Counted from the stretch's first letter, positions 8,456-18,414 are shown. The stretch is 52,628 nt of DNA from an uncultured Porphyromonadaceae bacterium (GCA_947174995.1 CAMWLC010000015.1:1-52628); one strand, 5' to 3'. Program-made: numbers and translations. Notes: generated from the letters alone by a model not told the origin.

Positions 8456-9652
8456 TCAGACGGGATCGAAGAAGGTATCCGGGCGGTTGGGATCGAAGAG
8501 CTCGTTGCAGTACATCACCGTCACGAGATCCTCAGTATCGGAGAGATTGATAATATTGTGAGTATACCCGGGCAACATGAACACGGACTGTATCTTATCG
8601 CCGCTCACCTCATACTCAATCACATCATCTGTACCCTCCTTGCGCATCTGGATGAGCCCGTGGCCCGACACCACTATAAACTGCTCCCACTTCGTGTTAT
8701 GCCAATGCTGACCCTTCGTAATACCCGGCTTGGAGATATTGACGCTGACCTGGCCGCAATTGAGTGTTTTGACCAACTCCGTAAAGGAACCGCGGTCATC
8801 AACGTTCATCTTCAGGTCGAAGATAGCCTTCTCCTTGGGCAGATAGCTGAGATAAGTGGAATAAAGACGCTTGGCGAAGGAATTGGCCGGTATATCGGGG
8901 ATGACGAGTGTATGAGGCTGCTCGGAGAACTTATGCAACAACTCGACTATCTCGCCGAGAGTTGCTTTGAAAGTTGTCGGCACGTAACAATAACGCCCCT
9001 CTTCTTTAGCCACGGCCTCGACACCATCAAACTCGCAATGATGCTCGTGTCCCTGCAGGGCGAGAATCATCTCCTCGACGAGGTCATCTATATAGAGGAG
9101 TTCGAGCTCTACCGAGGGATCGTTGACCTGAATGGGGAGGTCGTTGGCGATATTGTTGCAGAACGTGGCCACGGCGGAATTGTAGTTGGGGCGACACCAC
9201 TTTCCGAAGAGATTCGGAAAACGGTAAACCAGCACTTTGGCCCCGGTCTTGTCGGCGTAATCGAAGAAAAGTTCCTCACCCGCCTTCTTGCTCTCGCCAT
9301 ACGGATGGCCTGCATAGCGCCCTAAGAGAGTAGCCTGTATCGAGCTGGAGAGCATCACCGGGCAGGTGTTGCCATGCTTTTTCAGAGTGTCGAGCAGAGC
9401 CGAGGCGAACCCGAAATTTCCCTTGCGGAAATCCTCCGGATTCTCCGGACGGTTGACGCCGGCGAGATTGAACACGAAATCGGCCTCGCGGCAATAGCGG
9501 TCGAGTTCCTCGGGAGTGGAGTCGATGTCGTATTCAAACACCTCCTCTATCTCCACCGGATAATTGCAGGCCTTACCCTGCCGGATATTGTTGAGCTGAG
9601 CCACTAAGTTGCGGCCCACGAACCCCTTGGCCCCCGTGACGAGTACTTTCAT
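8456..9652 (-). CDS. capF: CapF/FnlB-like bifunctional reductase-epimerase for UDP-L-FucNAc
   Basis: The protein has 398 residues and two domains. The N-terminal SDR domain shows MKVLVTGAKGFVGRNL for NAD(P) binding and the catalytic YGESK (YxxxK). The C-terminal cupin domain (about 275-398) shows KGQHWHNTKWEQFIVVSGHG, with metal-ligand histidines and a glutamate. In S. aureus CapF the cupin epimerises and the SDR reduces the CapE product. It follows capE with a 24-base gap. Domain order and pathway neighbours agree, so the assignment is strong. Confidence 0.93.
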   Translation of the reverse strand: MKVLVTGAKGFVGRNLVAQLNNIRQGKACNYPVEIEEVFEYDIDSTPEELDRYCREADFVFNLAGVNRPENPEDFRKGNFGFASALLDTLKKHGNTCPVMLSSSIQATLLGRYAGHPYGESKKAGEELFFDYADKTGAKVLVYRFPNLFGKWCRPNYNSAVATFCNNIANDLPIQVNDPSVELELLYIDDLVEEMILALQGHEHHCEFDGVEAVAKEEGRYCYVPTTFKATLGEIVELLHKFSEQPHTLVIPDIPANSFAKRLYSTYLSYLPKEKAIFDLKMNVDDRGSFTELVKTLNCGQVSVNISKPGITKGQHWHNTKWEQFIVVSGHGLIQMRKEGTDDVIEYEVSGDKIQSVFMLPGYTHNIINLSDTEDLVTVMYCNELFDPNRPDTFFDPV

Positions 9653-9676
9653 TTCTTGCAGGATGAGGGTTTGGGA

Positions 9677-10726
9677 TTACTGTACGAAATTGCCTTCGCC
9701 CGACAGCTCGCGCTGTATGTAGTCGAGGGCGGCTATTTTCTCCTTGGTTTCGGCCACGCTGAGCTGGCGCGTGTTGTTGGAGTCAAACTCAGTCAGCAGA
9801 TTGCGCGTATCATCGCCATCCTTGAAGAACTTGTCGTAGTTAAGACCGCGGTTGTCGGCGGGCACGCGATAGAAATTTCCGAGATCCTCGGCCTTGGCAC
9901 ACTCCTCGTTGGTGAGCAGCGTCTCATACATCTTCTCTCCGTGGCGTATACCGATGACCTTGATGTCCTCCTTCTTGCCGCCGAAAAGCTCGCACACCGC
10001 CTCGGCCTGAGTGCCGATGGTGCACGCAGGAGCCTTCTGCACGAGGATGTCGCCGTTCTGTCCGTGCTCGAAAGCGAAGAGCACCAGATCCACGGCCTCC
10101 TCCAGGCTCATGATGAAGCGTGTCATGGAGGGCTCGGTGACGGTGATGGGATTGCCCGAGCGTATCTGCTCTATCCAGAGGGGTATCACAGAGCCTCGCG
10201 AGCACATCACGTTGCCGTAGCGCGTGCAGCATATCTTGGTCTTGCCCGAATAGCGCGACTTGGCCACGGCTACCTTCTCCTCGATGGCCTTCGTGATGCC
10301 CATAGCATTGATGGGGTAAGCGGCCTTGTCGGTGGAGAGGCAGATGACGGCATCCACGCCCGCCTCGATGGCGGCGGTCAGGATATTGTCGGTGCCGATC
10401 ACATTGGTCTTCACAGCCTCCATTGGGAAGAACTCGCAAGAGGGCACCTGCTTGAGGGCGGCCGCATGGAAGATATAGTCCACGCCGGGCATGACGCCAC
10501 GGCATGACTGGAGGTCGCGCACGTCGCCGATGTAGAACTTTATCTTGTGTGCCGCCTCGGGATAGCGGACCTGATATTCGTGGCGCATATCATCCTGCTT
10601 CTTCTCGTCGCGGCTGAAAATGCGGATTTCCTTGATATCGGTGTCGAGAAAACGCTTCAGCACCGCGTTGCCGAAAGATCCTGTGCCTCCCGTAATAAGG
10701 AGGGTCTTGTCCTTGAATACTGACAT
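9677..10726 (-). CDS. capE: CapE/FnlA-like UDP-GlcNAc 4,6-dehydratase/5-epimerase
   Basis: An extended SDR of 349 residues in the CapD/FlaA1 group. It has the NAD(P) motif TGGTGSFGNAV near residue 12, FSRDEKKQDDMRHEY, and the catalytic region LSTDKAAYPINAMGITKAI, where Met replaces the usual Tyr of SDRs, as is normal for this subfamily. It starts the UDP-L-FucNAc pathway and is followed directly by capF. It is also the only 4,6-dehydratase in the window, so an intermediate shared with the bacillosamine-like branch is conceivable, but a separate PglF elsewhere is more likely. Confidence 0.93.
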   Translation of the reverse strand: MSVFKDKTLLITGGTGSFGNAVLKRFLDTDIKEIRIFSRDEKKQDDMRHEYQVRYPEAAHKIKFYIGDVRDLQSCRGVMPGVDYIFHAAALKQVPSCEFFPMEAVKTNVIGTDNILTAAIEAGVDAVICLSTDKAAYPINAMGITKAIEEKVAVAKSRYSGKTKICCTRYGNVMCSRGSVIPLWIEQIRSGNPITVTEPSMTRFIMSLEEAVDLVLFAFEHGQNGDILVQKAPACTIGTQAEAVCELFGGKKEDIKVIGIRHGEKMYETLLTNEECAKAEDLGNFYRVPADNRGLNYDKFFKDGDDTRNLLTEFDSNNTRQLSVAETKEKIAALDYIQRELSGEGNFVQ

Positions 10727-10739
10727 TATATGTTGTGTT

Positions 10740-11924
10740 TTATGATTTGTTCAAAAGTGAGTCATACAGATCGACATACCGTCCGAACTGCCGGCGCATG
10801 TCAAATTCCCTTACGGCCCTGCTACGGCAGTTTTCGGGAGAAAAATCCTTTGGATTGTCAATCACTTTCATAACAGCCCGGGCGAGGGACGCCACATCCC
10901 CCTTCTCCACCACCAGCCCCGTGTCCCCATCCACGGCCTCTGGACTCCCACCCGTGCGGTAAGTCACCACGGGAGTGCCGCAGGCAAGGGCTTCGATATT
11001 CACCGTCGGGAAAGTGTCGTTATGCGTGGGATTGACAAATACCGCAGCCTGCCGATAGAGGTCCCTGAGTTCCTCCACCCCTCGGGTGCGCCCCATCCCC
11101 GTGATACCCTCCGGCAGGGATTTGATCTGTTCATCCTTCAAACCCACGAGCACTATCTCCACATCAGCGGGAATAATCTTCCGGAGCTTGCAGAAATCAC
11201 CCAGGCCTTTGTAGGGGGGCCATACGTTGGAGACCCCCAATATCATCCTTCTCTTCTCTCCGCCCGGCATGAACACATCGGTATTGACCCCGTTGTGAAT
11301 CGTGATGACATTGCTTCCCTTCAGCATCGACTCCGCGGCATATACGCTTATCCACTCGGAGGCCCCTACGATGGTGAGTCGTTTTCCCAGGGAGGCGAAC
11401 CATTTTTTCTTAAGGTCGAAATTCCTTGCGGAGCGGTCGGGGGCGAAGGAATATTTCTTAGGGCAGTCCCCGCAGTGTGTCCGCCATTTCATGCATCCGG
11501 CCTGCTCGAAATGATAGCAATGGCCCGTGAAGGCCCAGCAGTCGTGAAAAGTCCAGATGACGGGGGTATCGACACTCTGCAAATAATTGAACAGCACCGG
11601 ATAATTGAGCCAATGGTCGTGAATGTTATGCAGATGAATGATGTCCGGCGAAAGATTCTCTATCTCCCTGACAAGTCTCTCCGTAGCCCGGCGGCTTCCG
11701 AGCCCCTCTCCGTCCAGGAATCTGTTTCGGGCGTAGTGCATATACACATCCGCTTTGTCTCCTGTCTTGATCAGATTTGAAGTCGAGGGATTCATCATGC
11801 GTCCGTAAGCTATCGTTGACTCCCATCCCCGCGCCATCGCCACCTCACCGATACCCTCGGCTATCTTTCCGGTCGAGCCCCAGTTGGCCGTCGCGTTCAG
11901 ATGAATCACCCTATGCGGCTTCAT
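10740..11924 (-). CDS. Glycosyltransferase family 4 (WcaC-like)
   Basis: A GT-B enzyme of 394 residues. The N-terminus MKPHRVIHLNATANWGSTGK resembles colanic-acid-type transferases. The acceptor half has IIHLHNIHDHWLNYPVL and a cysteine-containing segment (GCMKWRTHCGDCPKK), and the donor half has GVSNVWPPYKGL and the E-x7-E region EALACGTPVVTYRTGGSPEAV. It should extend the lipid-linked repeat unit on the cytoplasmic side of the inner membrane. It lies 13 bases before capE. The sugar is unknown. Confidence 0.88.
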   Translation of the reverse strand: MKPHRVIHLNATANWGSTGKIAEGIGEVAMARGWESTIAYGRMMNPSTSNLIKTGDKADVYMHYARNRFLDGEGLGSRRATERLVREIENLSPDIIHLHNIHDHWLNYPVLFNYLQSVDTPVIWTFHDCWAFTGHCYHFEQAGCMKWRTHCGDCPKKYSFAPDRSARNFDLKKKWFASLGKRLTIVGASEWISVYAAESMLKGSNVITIHNGVNTDVFMPGGEKRRMILGVSNVWPPYKGLGDFCKLRKIIPADVEIVLVGLKDEQIKSLPEGITGMGRTRGVEELRDLYRQAAVFVNPTHNDTFPTVNIEALACGTPVVTYRTGGSPEAVDGDTGLVVEKGDVASLARAVMKVIDNPKDFSPENCRSRAVREFDMRRQFGRYVDLYDSLLNKS

Positions 11925-11990
11925 GGCTTTGCCAATTCAGGGTGATGAAACCGAAAGGATTATAGCTCCATGCCGGCGGTGTAAGAATGG

Positions 11991-12680
11991 TCAGAGTTCC
12001 GCGCTCATTTTCGGGGGGGGGGGATTAACTACCTTATTATCAACAATTTGCAGCGATTTAAGACTTATTTTATCCAAAGAATTGGTCTGGAAGGCCGAGA
12101 TGTTTGATTTCAATTTCTCTTCGGGCCATGTCCACCATCCGGAGGCCGAAAGAGCGGCGCAGATATCCTCGTCAAATCTGTAACGGATCACCCGGGCCGG
12201 GATTCCGCCGACGATGGCGTATGGCGGGACATCCTTGGTCACGACGGCGCTTGTGGCTATCACCGCGCCATCGCCTACCCTCACGCCGTCCATTATCTTG
12301 GCTCCGTGACCGATCCAGACGTCATTGCCAATGACGATTCTTTTGTTGACATGCGCGTTGACATTCTCCGACACCCAGGAATACCCGGTGCCGTTATGCT
12401 TCTCGGTGAATATCGGGGAGGTGGATATGTTATCCAGAGTATGGCCGGCGAGTCCGATGCACACATCTCCCGCTATGGAGCAGAAGGCCCCTATGTCGGC
12501 GTTGATTATCAGACTCCCCCCTCCGATATAGGAATACCTGCCCACGGTGGAGTTGAGGATCTTCACACCACGGTTGATTTTCGCCCTGCGGTCTATATCG
12601 CAGCGATGGTCAACCAGGGCCAGGGGCGAGACAGCCCTGTTGGTGATATTCCTGATGAAGCCTTTGAGATATCCTATCAT
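11991..12680 (-). CDS. Xenobiotic-type/CatB-like hexapeptide acetyltransferase with C-rich tract near its end
   Basis: The protein has 229 residues and a left-handed beta-helix from about 25 to 175, with repeats such as [30 protein letters not shown] and [15 protein letters not shown], then [11 protein letters not shown]. It resembles the Vat/CatB branch of acetyltransferases and probably O-acetylates a sugar. An uninterrupted run of 11 C (plus-strand G, 12013-12023) encodes the Pro-rich C-terminal [11 protein letters not shown]. Losing or gaining one base would shorten the tail or carry it about 30 codons further. The catalytic helix is upstream of the tract and would not be affected. Confidence 0.82.
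   Translation of the reverse strand: MIGYLKGFIRNITNRAVSPLALVDHRCDIDRRAKINRGVKILNSTVGRYSYIGGGSLIINADIGAFCSIAGDVCIGLAGHTLDNISTSPIFTEKHNGTGYSWVSENVNAHVNKRIVIGNDVWIGHGAKIMDGVRVGDGAVIATSAVVTKDVPPYAIVGGIPARVIRYRFDEDICAALSASGWWTWPEEKLKSNISAFQTNSLDKISLKSLQIVDNKVVNPPPPKMSAEL
12013..12023. repeat. 11-base G/C homopolymer
   Basis: Eleven G on the plus strand inside the last codons of the acetyltransferase. It is the longest G/C homopolymer I noticed in the window. It is a candidate slipped-strand site or a sequencing-error hotspot. Confidence 0.9.
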
Positions 12681-12687
12681 GATTTCT

Positions 12688-13788
12688 TCAAATATGGGCT
12701 TTTATAATCCGCATCTGGTTTTCGGGATTCCATTTCCCGTCGATTTCTGCATAACAGGCCTCCCTTACGGCCTGTCTGTCGGGATGGGCGGCAAACCAGC
12801 GGCTTATCTCATCGGCAAGCGATTTCTCGTCCCCGGCCTTGAAGAATCCACCGGTCACGCCGGGCACTATCGATTCGAACTCCGGCATCTGGTGATTGAA
12901 GTCATCGTTGGTGATCACCGGAGTGCCGAAGGTCAGGGTGTGTATGGCCGTCAGGCCCACGTTACCGGGCGAGACGCAGAGGTCGGCCGAGGCTACCAGT
13001 TCGGCATTGGTGCGCTCATCATAACATGCGCCATAAAACCAAGCCGGAACTTCAAGCTCCGACGCCAATTTCTGAAGATTACCCTTTTCCGTTCCGTTTC
13101 CTATGAATACCACATTGTAATCCTCACCCCTTTTCTTGAGATCGGTTACGGCCCGGAGCATCATGTCAAGCCGTTTGACAGCCGTAAGACGTCCGATGAA
13201 TATGATCACGTTATGGTCATTGCCGAAATGTCTGCGGTAGATATCAGAGGGAGGCAGTTCCTCACGCAATTTCTTCTGGCAGTCGTAGTCGAGGGAGTTG
13301 TAGATGGTAAACACCTTTTCTTCCGGTATACCACCCTCTATCATCAGTCTGCGGGCACGCTCATTGTAGACGAACATTCCGTCCATCCCCTTCATGCGCC
13401 AGCGGGCCAGACGCCTGTGCCACTTCCCCTCGCGTCCGTACCATCCGTGGCTCCATCCGAAAATACGCTTTTTGGGAAAGAACAGGGCCTTCAGCAGCAC
13501 AAATAGCCAGAACGACACCGAACGCTCCTCGGCCAGGACGAAATAATCCTTGTATTTCCTCTTGAAAAGACCGGGAATGAGGGCGCCCTGCCAATACAGC
13601 CGCTGCGGATTGCCGCAGGATTTATAGTATTGCGTATGTTTCAATTCGGAGAGGTCCATCTCCTTGATGTCGGTCTTCGTTTCGCCGAAATACCAGTCGC
13701 AGTCATACGCCCTGTCTATCGCGCGGAAGATCGGGGCGCGATAGAGCGGAGCGGTGTTGTAGATCAGACAAAGTTTCTTCATAATCAT
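12688..13788 (-). CDS. Glycosyltransferase family 4
   Basis: The protein has 366 residues. The donor-binding half shows [20 protein letters not shown], and the E-x7-E-like region is [20 protein letters not shown]. The acceptor half includes [20 protein letters not shown]. The ATG at 13788 overlaps the stop of the polymerase gene (ATGA); an ATG two codons in (13782) is an alternative start. It is presumably one of the transferases assembling the repeat unit of the second block. The sugar is not predictable from sequence. Confidence 0.87.
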   Translation of the reverse strand: MIMKKLCLIYNTAPLYRAPIFRAIDRAYDCDWYFGETKTDIKEMDLSELKHTQYYKSCGNPQRLYWQGALIPGLFKRKYKDYFVLAEERSVSFWLFVLLKALFFPKKRIFGWSHGWYGREGKWHRRLARWRMKGMDGMFVYNERARRLMIEGGIPEEKVFTIYNSLDYDCQKKLREELPPSDIYRRHFGNDHNVIIFIGRLTAVKRLDMMLRAVTDLKKRGEDYNVVFIGNGTEKGNLQKLASELEVPAWFYGACYDERTNAELVASADLCVSPGNVGLTAIHTLTFGTPVITNDDFNHQMPEFESIVPGVTGGFFKAGDEKSLADEISRWFAAHPDRQAVREACYAEIDGKWNPENQMRIIKAHI

Positions 13789-14978
13789 TGAAGCATGGCA
13801 TGCTCATTGAGCAATACCGCATTCCCGGTCTGCTCGCCGCTGCTCCGCAGAGCGCTTCCAAGCAGACAGTAGCATATCACCCAGCTCGTGCCCGGGCCAA
13901 AGGGGGCGCTGTATTCACTGAGGCTCGTCAAGAAGGCCAGAGCCAGGCACATGATGACGTATTGATAGCGGCTCCAGCTGATGCGCAGGAGCTTTATGCC
14001 GTTCCACAGCACAGCCAGATACACCATGATGAAGGGCACAGCATACACCAGGCCGTATCTTACCAGCTTCCACACGAGATAATTGTGGGGATTGTGGTAT
14101 GTGTTGCGCCAGACGGTGTTGGCCGTCAGGTCACGCACGGTGCTCCCCCACAGCGGATGACGGTAGATGAAATCCAGTGAATCGGCCATACGGGTGGCGC
14201 GTCCGGTGGTCATGCTGTCGATATCCGTGGCATCATAGTGACCCACCATCGAGGCATACAGCACATTCGTGAGCTGGTCTCCCCAGATTCCGAACACCAC
14301 GATGAGCACAGCCGGGATGATAAGCAGACTCTTGGCATGATATTTCTCCCAGAGAATAATGACGGCGAGGCCCAGGGTGGCGAAAGTGGCGGTTCGCGCC
14401 CTCAGCACCACGCAGTAGACGATAGCGGCTATGAAGGCTCCGAGGAACAGCAGATCCCAGACGTTTCTGTGGCGGTCGAGATAGAGACACAGCGATATGA
14501 GGCCGATCTGCGCGTAAAAGGGTGCCGTCTGATTCTTGAACACTCCGGCGCGATACATGTCCTGCACTATGAATCCTCCGGAATTGGCCACCGTGTACAT
14601 CACCGCCAGTATGCTGCACAAGGCTACTACCATGAAGCCCCTCCGAAACTGTTCCGGAGTGAATTTCAGCAGATAATATGAACTGAACGTAAGCGCGAAG
14701 GGTATGAACAGTTCCCTGGTGTCGCCCATCACGCTCTTGAACGTGTATGACGGGAGAATGAACAGTCCGCACAGACACAGCCCTATTCCCACCAACCACA
14801 CTTTGAGCAGCGACGGCACGGCAGGACGCCGCAAACTCTTCCAGACTGCTGCGAGAAAAAGCACAGCCACTCCCATCTGGGAGAGAAGCTGCACGGGATT
14901 GTTCTCACTGTCTTCCATCTGGGTGAAGGAGAGACAAGTGAGAAGGATAATGATGAGATAGGCGATACTGAAGCCCAT
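13785..14978 (-). CDS. O-antigen/capsule polymerase or ligase, Wzy-like (second block)
   Basis: A polytopic membrane protein of 397 residues from ATG 14978. An upstream in-frame extension of 28 charged residues lies inside the neighbouring ATP-grasp gene and was rejected. There are about ten hydrophobic segments and a long periplasmic-type loop at about 260-310 (including MTTGRATRMADSLDFIYRHP and NTYHNPHNYLVWKLVRYG), the usual pattern of Wzy/WaaL proteins. It should polymerise repeat units at the outer face of the inner membrane. Assignment rests on topology and context. Confidence 0.82.
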   Translation of the reverse strand: MGFSIAYLIIILLTCLSFTQMEDSENNPVQLLSQMGVAVLFLAAVWKSLRRPAVPSLLKVWLVGIGLCLCGLFILPSYTFKSVMGDTRELFIPFALTFSSYYLLKFTPEQFRRGFMVVALCSILAVMYTVANSGGFIVQDMYRAGVFKNQTAPFYAQIGLISLCLYLDRHRNVWDLLFLGAFIAAIVYCVVLRARTATFATLGLAVIILWEKYHAKSLLIIPAVLIVVFGIWGDQLTNVLYASMVGHYDATDIDSMTTGRATRMADSLDFIYRHPLWGSTVRDLTANTVWRNTYHNPHNYLVWKLVRYGLVYAVPFIMVYLAVLWNGIKLLRISWSRYQYVIMCLALAFLTSLSEYSAPFGPGTSWVICYCLLGSALRSSGEQTGNAVLLNEHAMLQ

Positions 14979-14980
14979 GT

Positions 14981-15868
14981 TCACTTTTCCGGATTGATTT
15001 TCACCATATCGCCGAAACGCACCTGCGTCTCGGGCAACCGATTGACGTCGAAACCTCCGCACGGAGTGAAGGTCAGTTCGCCGAAAAGGGGCTGTCCATG
15101 CTCAAGATAGAAATCGGCCCGTACAAAGGGGAATCCCTTCGAGAGGCGGCTCGCATATTCAAACAGGCGGTCTATCCCCGCGGGCTTGGGAAGCGTGAAC
15201 CCCTCCGGGGCCTCCTTGCCCGCCTTGTTGTAGCGGCAGAGCTTCCAATCCTTGTCAAAGAAATAATACTTGGTGCCGTGGCCCGAGTCGTCGCGCCCAC
15301 TGCACACCAGCACGCACGCCGCGTTGCCGTCGAAGCAGTAGAATTTATAGTCCACGGGCAGATTCCCCTTTTCCGGCTCGATGAATTTCTCGCAGATCAG
15401 TTTAGGTTCGATGCCGCGATACTGCATCTCGGCGTACGGAAGATAGAACGTGTCCTTCGTCTTATACCATTTGGCGAGTTTGCGCTTCGCCTCCTCGACA
15501 TCGAGTTTGCTCTTGTCGCGGCAGATGAGATTCTGGCCGCAGCCGAAATTCCACTTTATGACGAATTTGTCCGGAAGGCTCTCCCAGGGTATCTCGTCGA
15601 TGGTGTCATACACCCCGTAAAGCTCGTTGAGTATTTCGCCACATCCGCGCTCCTCCACAAACTTCCTCACGGCATACTTGTCGGCGCAATCGCGCACTTG
15701 CGTATTGTCAAGATAGTCGTGAAATTTCAACCACTGTATTTTTTCATCCAGCGTGCGGGGATTTTTCAGATTGATGACCTTCCTGAACTTCACGAGATAC
15801 AGCACCCATGTGTTGAGTTTGGGAGATATACGTGTAAGGGTGGATTTGAATATAGAGGCTAAATTCAT
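14981..15868 (-). CDS. TupA-like ATP-grasp protein
   Basis: The protein has 295 residues. It matches the ATPgrasp_TupA pattern: NLKNPRTLDEKIQWLKFHDY, CADKYAVRKFVEERG, FVIKWNFGCGQNLI (ATP-binding region), YKFYCFDG and, near the C-terminus, VRADFYLEHGQPLFGELTF with the acidic metal-binding residues. TupA in Bacillus halodurans takes part in joining glutamate chains to glucuronic acid in teichuronopeptide. Here it lies between the flippase and polymerase genes, with two-base gaps. I infer that it ligates an amino acid or similar amine to a sugar carboxylate. The substrate is unknown. Confidence 0.88.
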   Translation of the reverse strand: MNLASIFKSTLTRISPKLNTWVLYLVKFRKVINLKNPRTLDEKIQWLKFHDYLDNTQVRDCADKYAVRKFVEERGCGEILNELYGVYDTIDEIPWESLPDKFVIKWNFGCGQNLICRDKSKLDVEEAKRKLAKWYKTKDTFYLPYAEMQYRGIEPKLICEKFIEPEKGNLPVDYKFYCFDGNAACVLVCSGRDDSGHGTKYYFFDKDWKLCRYNKAGKEAPEGFTLPKPAGIDRLFEYASRLSKGFPFVRADFYLEHGQPLFGELTFTPCGGFDVNRLPETQVRFGDMVKINPEK

Positions 15869-15870
15869 TG

Positions 15871-17319
15871 TTATTTTCTGTTTTTAAGTTCCATGATTAT
15901 TGATTTCACATCCTTCATGGCCTCAAGCCGCAGAGCGTAGGCCATGCCGAGATACACGATGCCGAACACCGCTATCTTGGCAATCAGATCGACAATAAGG
16001 GAGAAATTCAAAACCAGGTCCAGACACAGGGCCGCCACGCACGCCACAGCCGTGCAGGCTACCGCCGGGAGGGTGTCGAGAAGCTGACGCCAAAGCGTGT
16101 AGCGCAGGAAATACTGCACCTGCCAGGCATTGCATATCAATATCACATAGCTGCTGGCAGCCACACCCACCAGCACCCCGTATATTCCCCATATCAGGCC
16201 CAGCAGCACGAGCGAGAGCCCTATGCCGCGCTTTATCAGCGTCCAGCGGAACATGGCCGAACTCCTGCCGATGGCCACCACTGCGGAATAATTCACATAC
16301 TGCATGCAGATTGCGAGCCCGGCGAAGCAGAGAATCTGAAAATAGGGCACTGACTGCATCCACTTGTCGCCGTAACAGAGGGGTATGATCTGTCTGCCCG
16401 CCACGGCCAGGCACATTATGATGGGGAATGAAACGAAAGATATCATCTTGACGAATTTCCTCACCACACTCACCAGCCCGACGGGGTCGTCCTGCTTCTT
16501 TGCGAGGGCAGGATAAGTCACCTGGTCTATTATACCCGAAAGTGATGTCGAGGCGATAGTCTCAAGCTTGCGTGCCTGGCTGTAATAACCCAGCGTGCCC
16601 GCGCTGAAGGCCTTGCCTATGATAAGATCCTGGATATTGTTGCCAAGAGTGTTGATGATGTTGGCCATGAACACGAATGAGCCGAAACCGAACAGACGGT
16701 GAAACGACTGCTTGCTGAAGATGAGCCCGGGACGCCAGTGTCCCATCCACCATGTCATCACGGCGCGCACGAAGGCTACAATCAGCATTTGCGCCACGAG
16801 CGCCCACACTCCGAAGCCCCGGTAAGCCATGTATATCGCCACGCTCACACCCACCACCGTGGCCGTGAGCAGGGCTACGGTCAGCTGCTTGAACCTCATC
16901 TCCTTGCGCAGTATGGCCGTCTGCACTACGGCGAAGGAATTGATGATCAATATGAGGCCCTCCACCCTCAGGAGTTTCTTGAGCAACGGCAGATTGTAGA
17001 AATCCGCCACAAGGGGAGCGCAGAAATACAGCGTGAGATAAAGCACCACGCCCAAGGCGAGGTTGAAGTAGAACACTGTCGAGAAGTCCCCGTTGTCGGC
17101 ATCCTTTTTTTGGATGATGGCCGATCCCAGGCCGCTGTCGACAAACGTGTCGGCCACGAGGATGAACACGGCAAGCATCGCTATGTAGCCGAACTCCGCA
17201 GGTGTGAGCAGACGGGCCAGAATCATGTTGGTGACAAACATCAGCATGAGCGACCCGAAGCGGTTGATGCCGGTCCATACGGCTCCGGCTACGGTCTTGC
17301 GCTTTAGATTTTCAGCCAT
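15871..17319 (-). CDS. Wzx-type polysaccharide flippase (second block)
   Basis: A polysaccharide export protein of the MOP/PST superfamily, 482 residues, with about 12-14 hydrophobic segments. The N-terminus LKRKTVAGAVWTGINRFGSL and the AEFGYIAMLAVFILVADTFV region are typical of the WzxC branch. It should flip undecaprenyl-linked repeat units across the inner membrane. It is the second flippase of the locus. Spacing to the following TupA-like gene is two bases. Confidence 0.92.
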   Translation of the reverse strand: MAENLKRKTVAGAVWTGINRFGSLMLMFVTNMILARLLTPAEFGYIAMLAVFILVADTFVDSGLGSAIIQKKDADNGDFSTVFYFNLALGVVLYLTLYFCAPLVADFYNLPLLKKLLRVEGLILIINSFAVVQTAILRKEMRFKQLTVALLTATVVGVSVAIYMAYRGFGVWALVAQMLIVAFVRAVMTWWMGHWRPGLIFSKQSFHRLFGFGSFVFMANIINTLGNNIQDLIIGKAFSAGTLGYYSQARKLETIASTSLSGIIDQVTYPALAKKQDDPVGLVSVVRKFVKMISFVSFPIIMCLAVAGRQIIPLCYGDKWMQSVPYFQILCFAGLAICMQYVNYSAVVAIGRSSAMFRWTLIKRGIGLSLVLLGLIWGIYGVLVGVAASSYVILICNAWQVQYFLRYTLWRQLLDTLPAVACTAVACVAALCLDLVLNFSLIVDLIAKIAVFGIVYLGMAYALRLEAMKDVKSIIMELKNRK

Positions 17320-17328
17320 ACAGTGCGC

Positions 17329-18414
17329 TTACCTGGATTTATGATATTCCTTCCACGCGAAGTAACACTCCTCTATTTCCCTCTTCCACCCCCTGCCGAG
17401 GAAAAGCTGACCGGTGCGGTCCCACATATCGTTGACCTCAATCACCACCGGCCCGCGGGGGGTGATGGCGATGTCCCACCCGGCTGCCTTCACGTACGGG
17501 AGACGACGTTGGAAATCCTCCACCCGTCTCTTAATCTCCTCCCAGTTTTCTATCACCATACCCTCTACCCGGCATCCGGTGTCGGGATGGTTCTGAATCG
17601 GGGTTATCTTGCGCCATCCGTTGAAGGATATGGCGTTGTACAGTCTGCCGGTCCTGACATCCACGGCCGCGTCCACATTTCCCCCCGCTCCGGCATTGTC
17701 CACGCAGCTTCCGGCACGCCCGATCTTTATGAATGTGGCGATCGTCCGCGCGGTGCCGTCAGGCATCAGCGTGGTCATGAACCGCACGGTGTTGACCGAC
17801 GAGGGATTGAGGGCCATCATCTGCGGAGTCTGTTCGATGAGCGACTCGAAAATCAGAGGTTCCTTCCCGAGCACCGAGGAGAGTGTCATCTCCCTGCCGT
17901 CATATCTGCGCAGAATGGCATCGCCGGCGGTATATTCCACGCCCTCTATCACCCACACATTGTCACCATGACTGCTTTCCGTGGTCTTGATGATGAATCT
18001 GTCGTATCCGCTTTTCTGAAGGATAGCGCGTACCTGCGTCGCATCAGTACCGATTCTCCCCGTGCCCAGGCCCGCTTCCGGGTTGTAATAACACAGCAGT
18101 TCGGCTGTCTCCGTGACGCCGGCCGCCTCAAGCACCAGATGGGTGAGATATTTGTTGCGGGCCAGGGAATAGTATTTGCGCGGATTGAGCAGGTCAAGAT
18201 ACCGCTTCTGCTCCTCCCAGTTCAGGAAAGACTCCTCGTATGCCTTGTCATGCCTGTCGAGCTCGCAATCATGTATTTCCGTCAAATAGAATCCTCGGCT
18301 GCGTTGCAGACGGTTGATGTAGAGCAGCGCGGACAGCGGATTCTTCCCGCTGCCCCTTGCTATGTTTCTGAATCTGTCGATGTTTCGTTTTATCCTTTCC
18401 TGAATCACGCTCAT
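17329..18414 (-). CDS. Sugar-transfer-associated ATP-grasp protein
   Basis: The protein has 361 residues and fits the ATPgrasp_ST family: LNPRKYYSLARNKYLTHLVL, FIIKTTESSHGDNVWVIEG for nucleotide binding, LIEQTPQMMALNPSSVNTVR, and the C-terminal WDIAITPRGPVVIEVNDMWD with the catalytic acidic residues. Family members occur in polysaccharide and lipoglycan loci and are thought to form amide or ester links. It precedes the flippase by nine bases and follows the CapA-like gene by 11. With two TupA-like proteins in the locus it suggests amino-acid decoration of the polymer, which is inference. Confidence 0.86.
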   Translation of the reverse strand: MSVIQERIKRNIDRFRNIARGSGKNPLSALLYINRLQRSRGFYLTEIHDCELDRHDKAYEESFLNWEEQKRYLDLLNPRKYYSLARNKYLTHLVLEAAGVTETAELLCYYNPEAGLGTGRIGTDATQVRAILQKSGYDRFIIKTTESSHGDNVWVIEGVEYTAGDAILRRYDGREMTLSSVLGKEPLIFESLIEQTPQMMALNPSSVNTVRFMTTLMPDGTARTIATFIKIGRAGSCVDNAGAGGNVDAAVDVRTGRLYNAISFNGWRKITPIQNHPDTGCRVEGMVIENWEEIKRRVEDFQRRLPYVKAAGWDIAITPRGPVVIEVNDMWDRTGQLFLGRGWKREIEECYFAWKEYHKSR

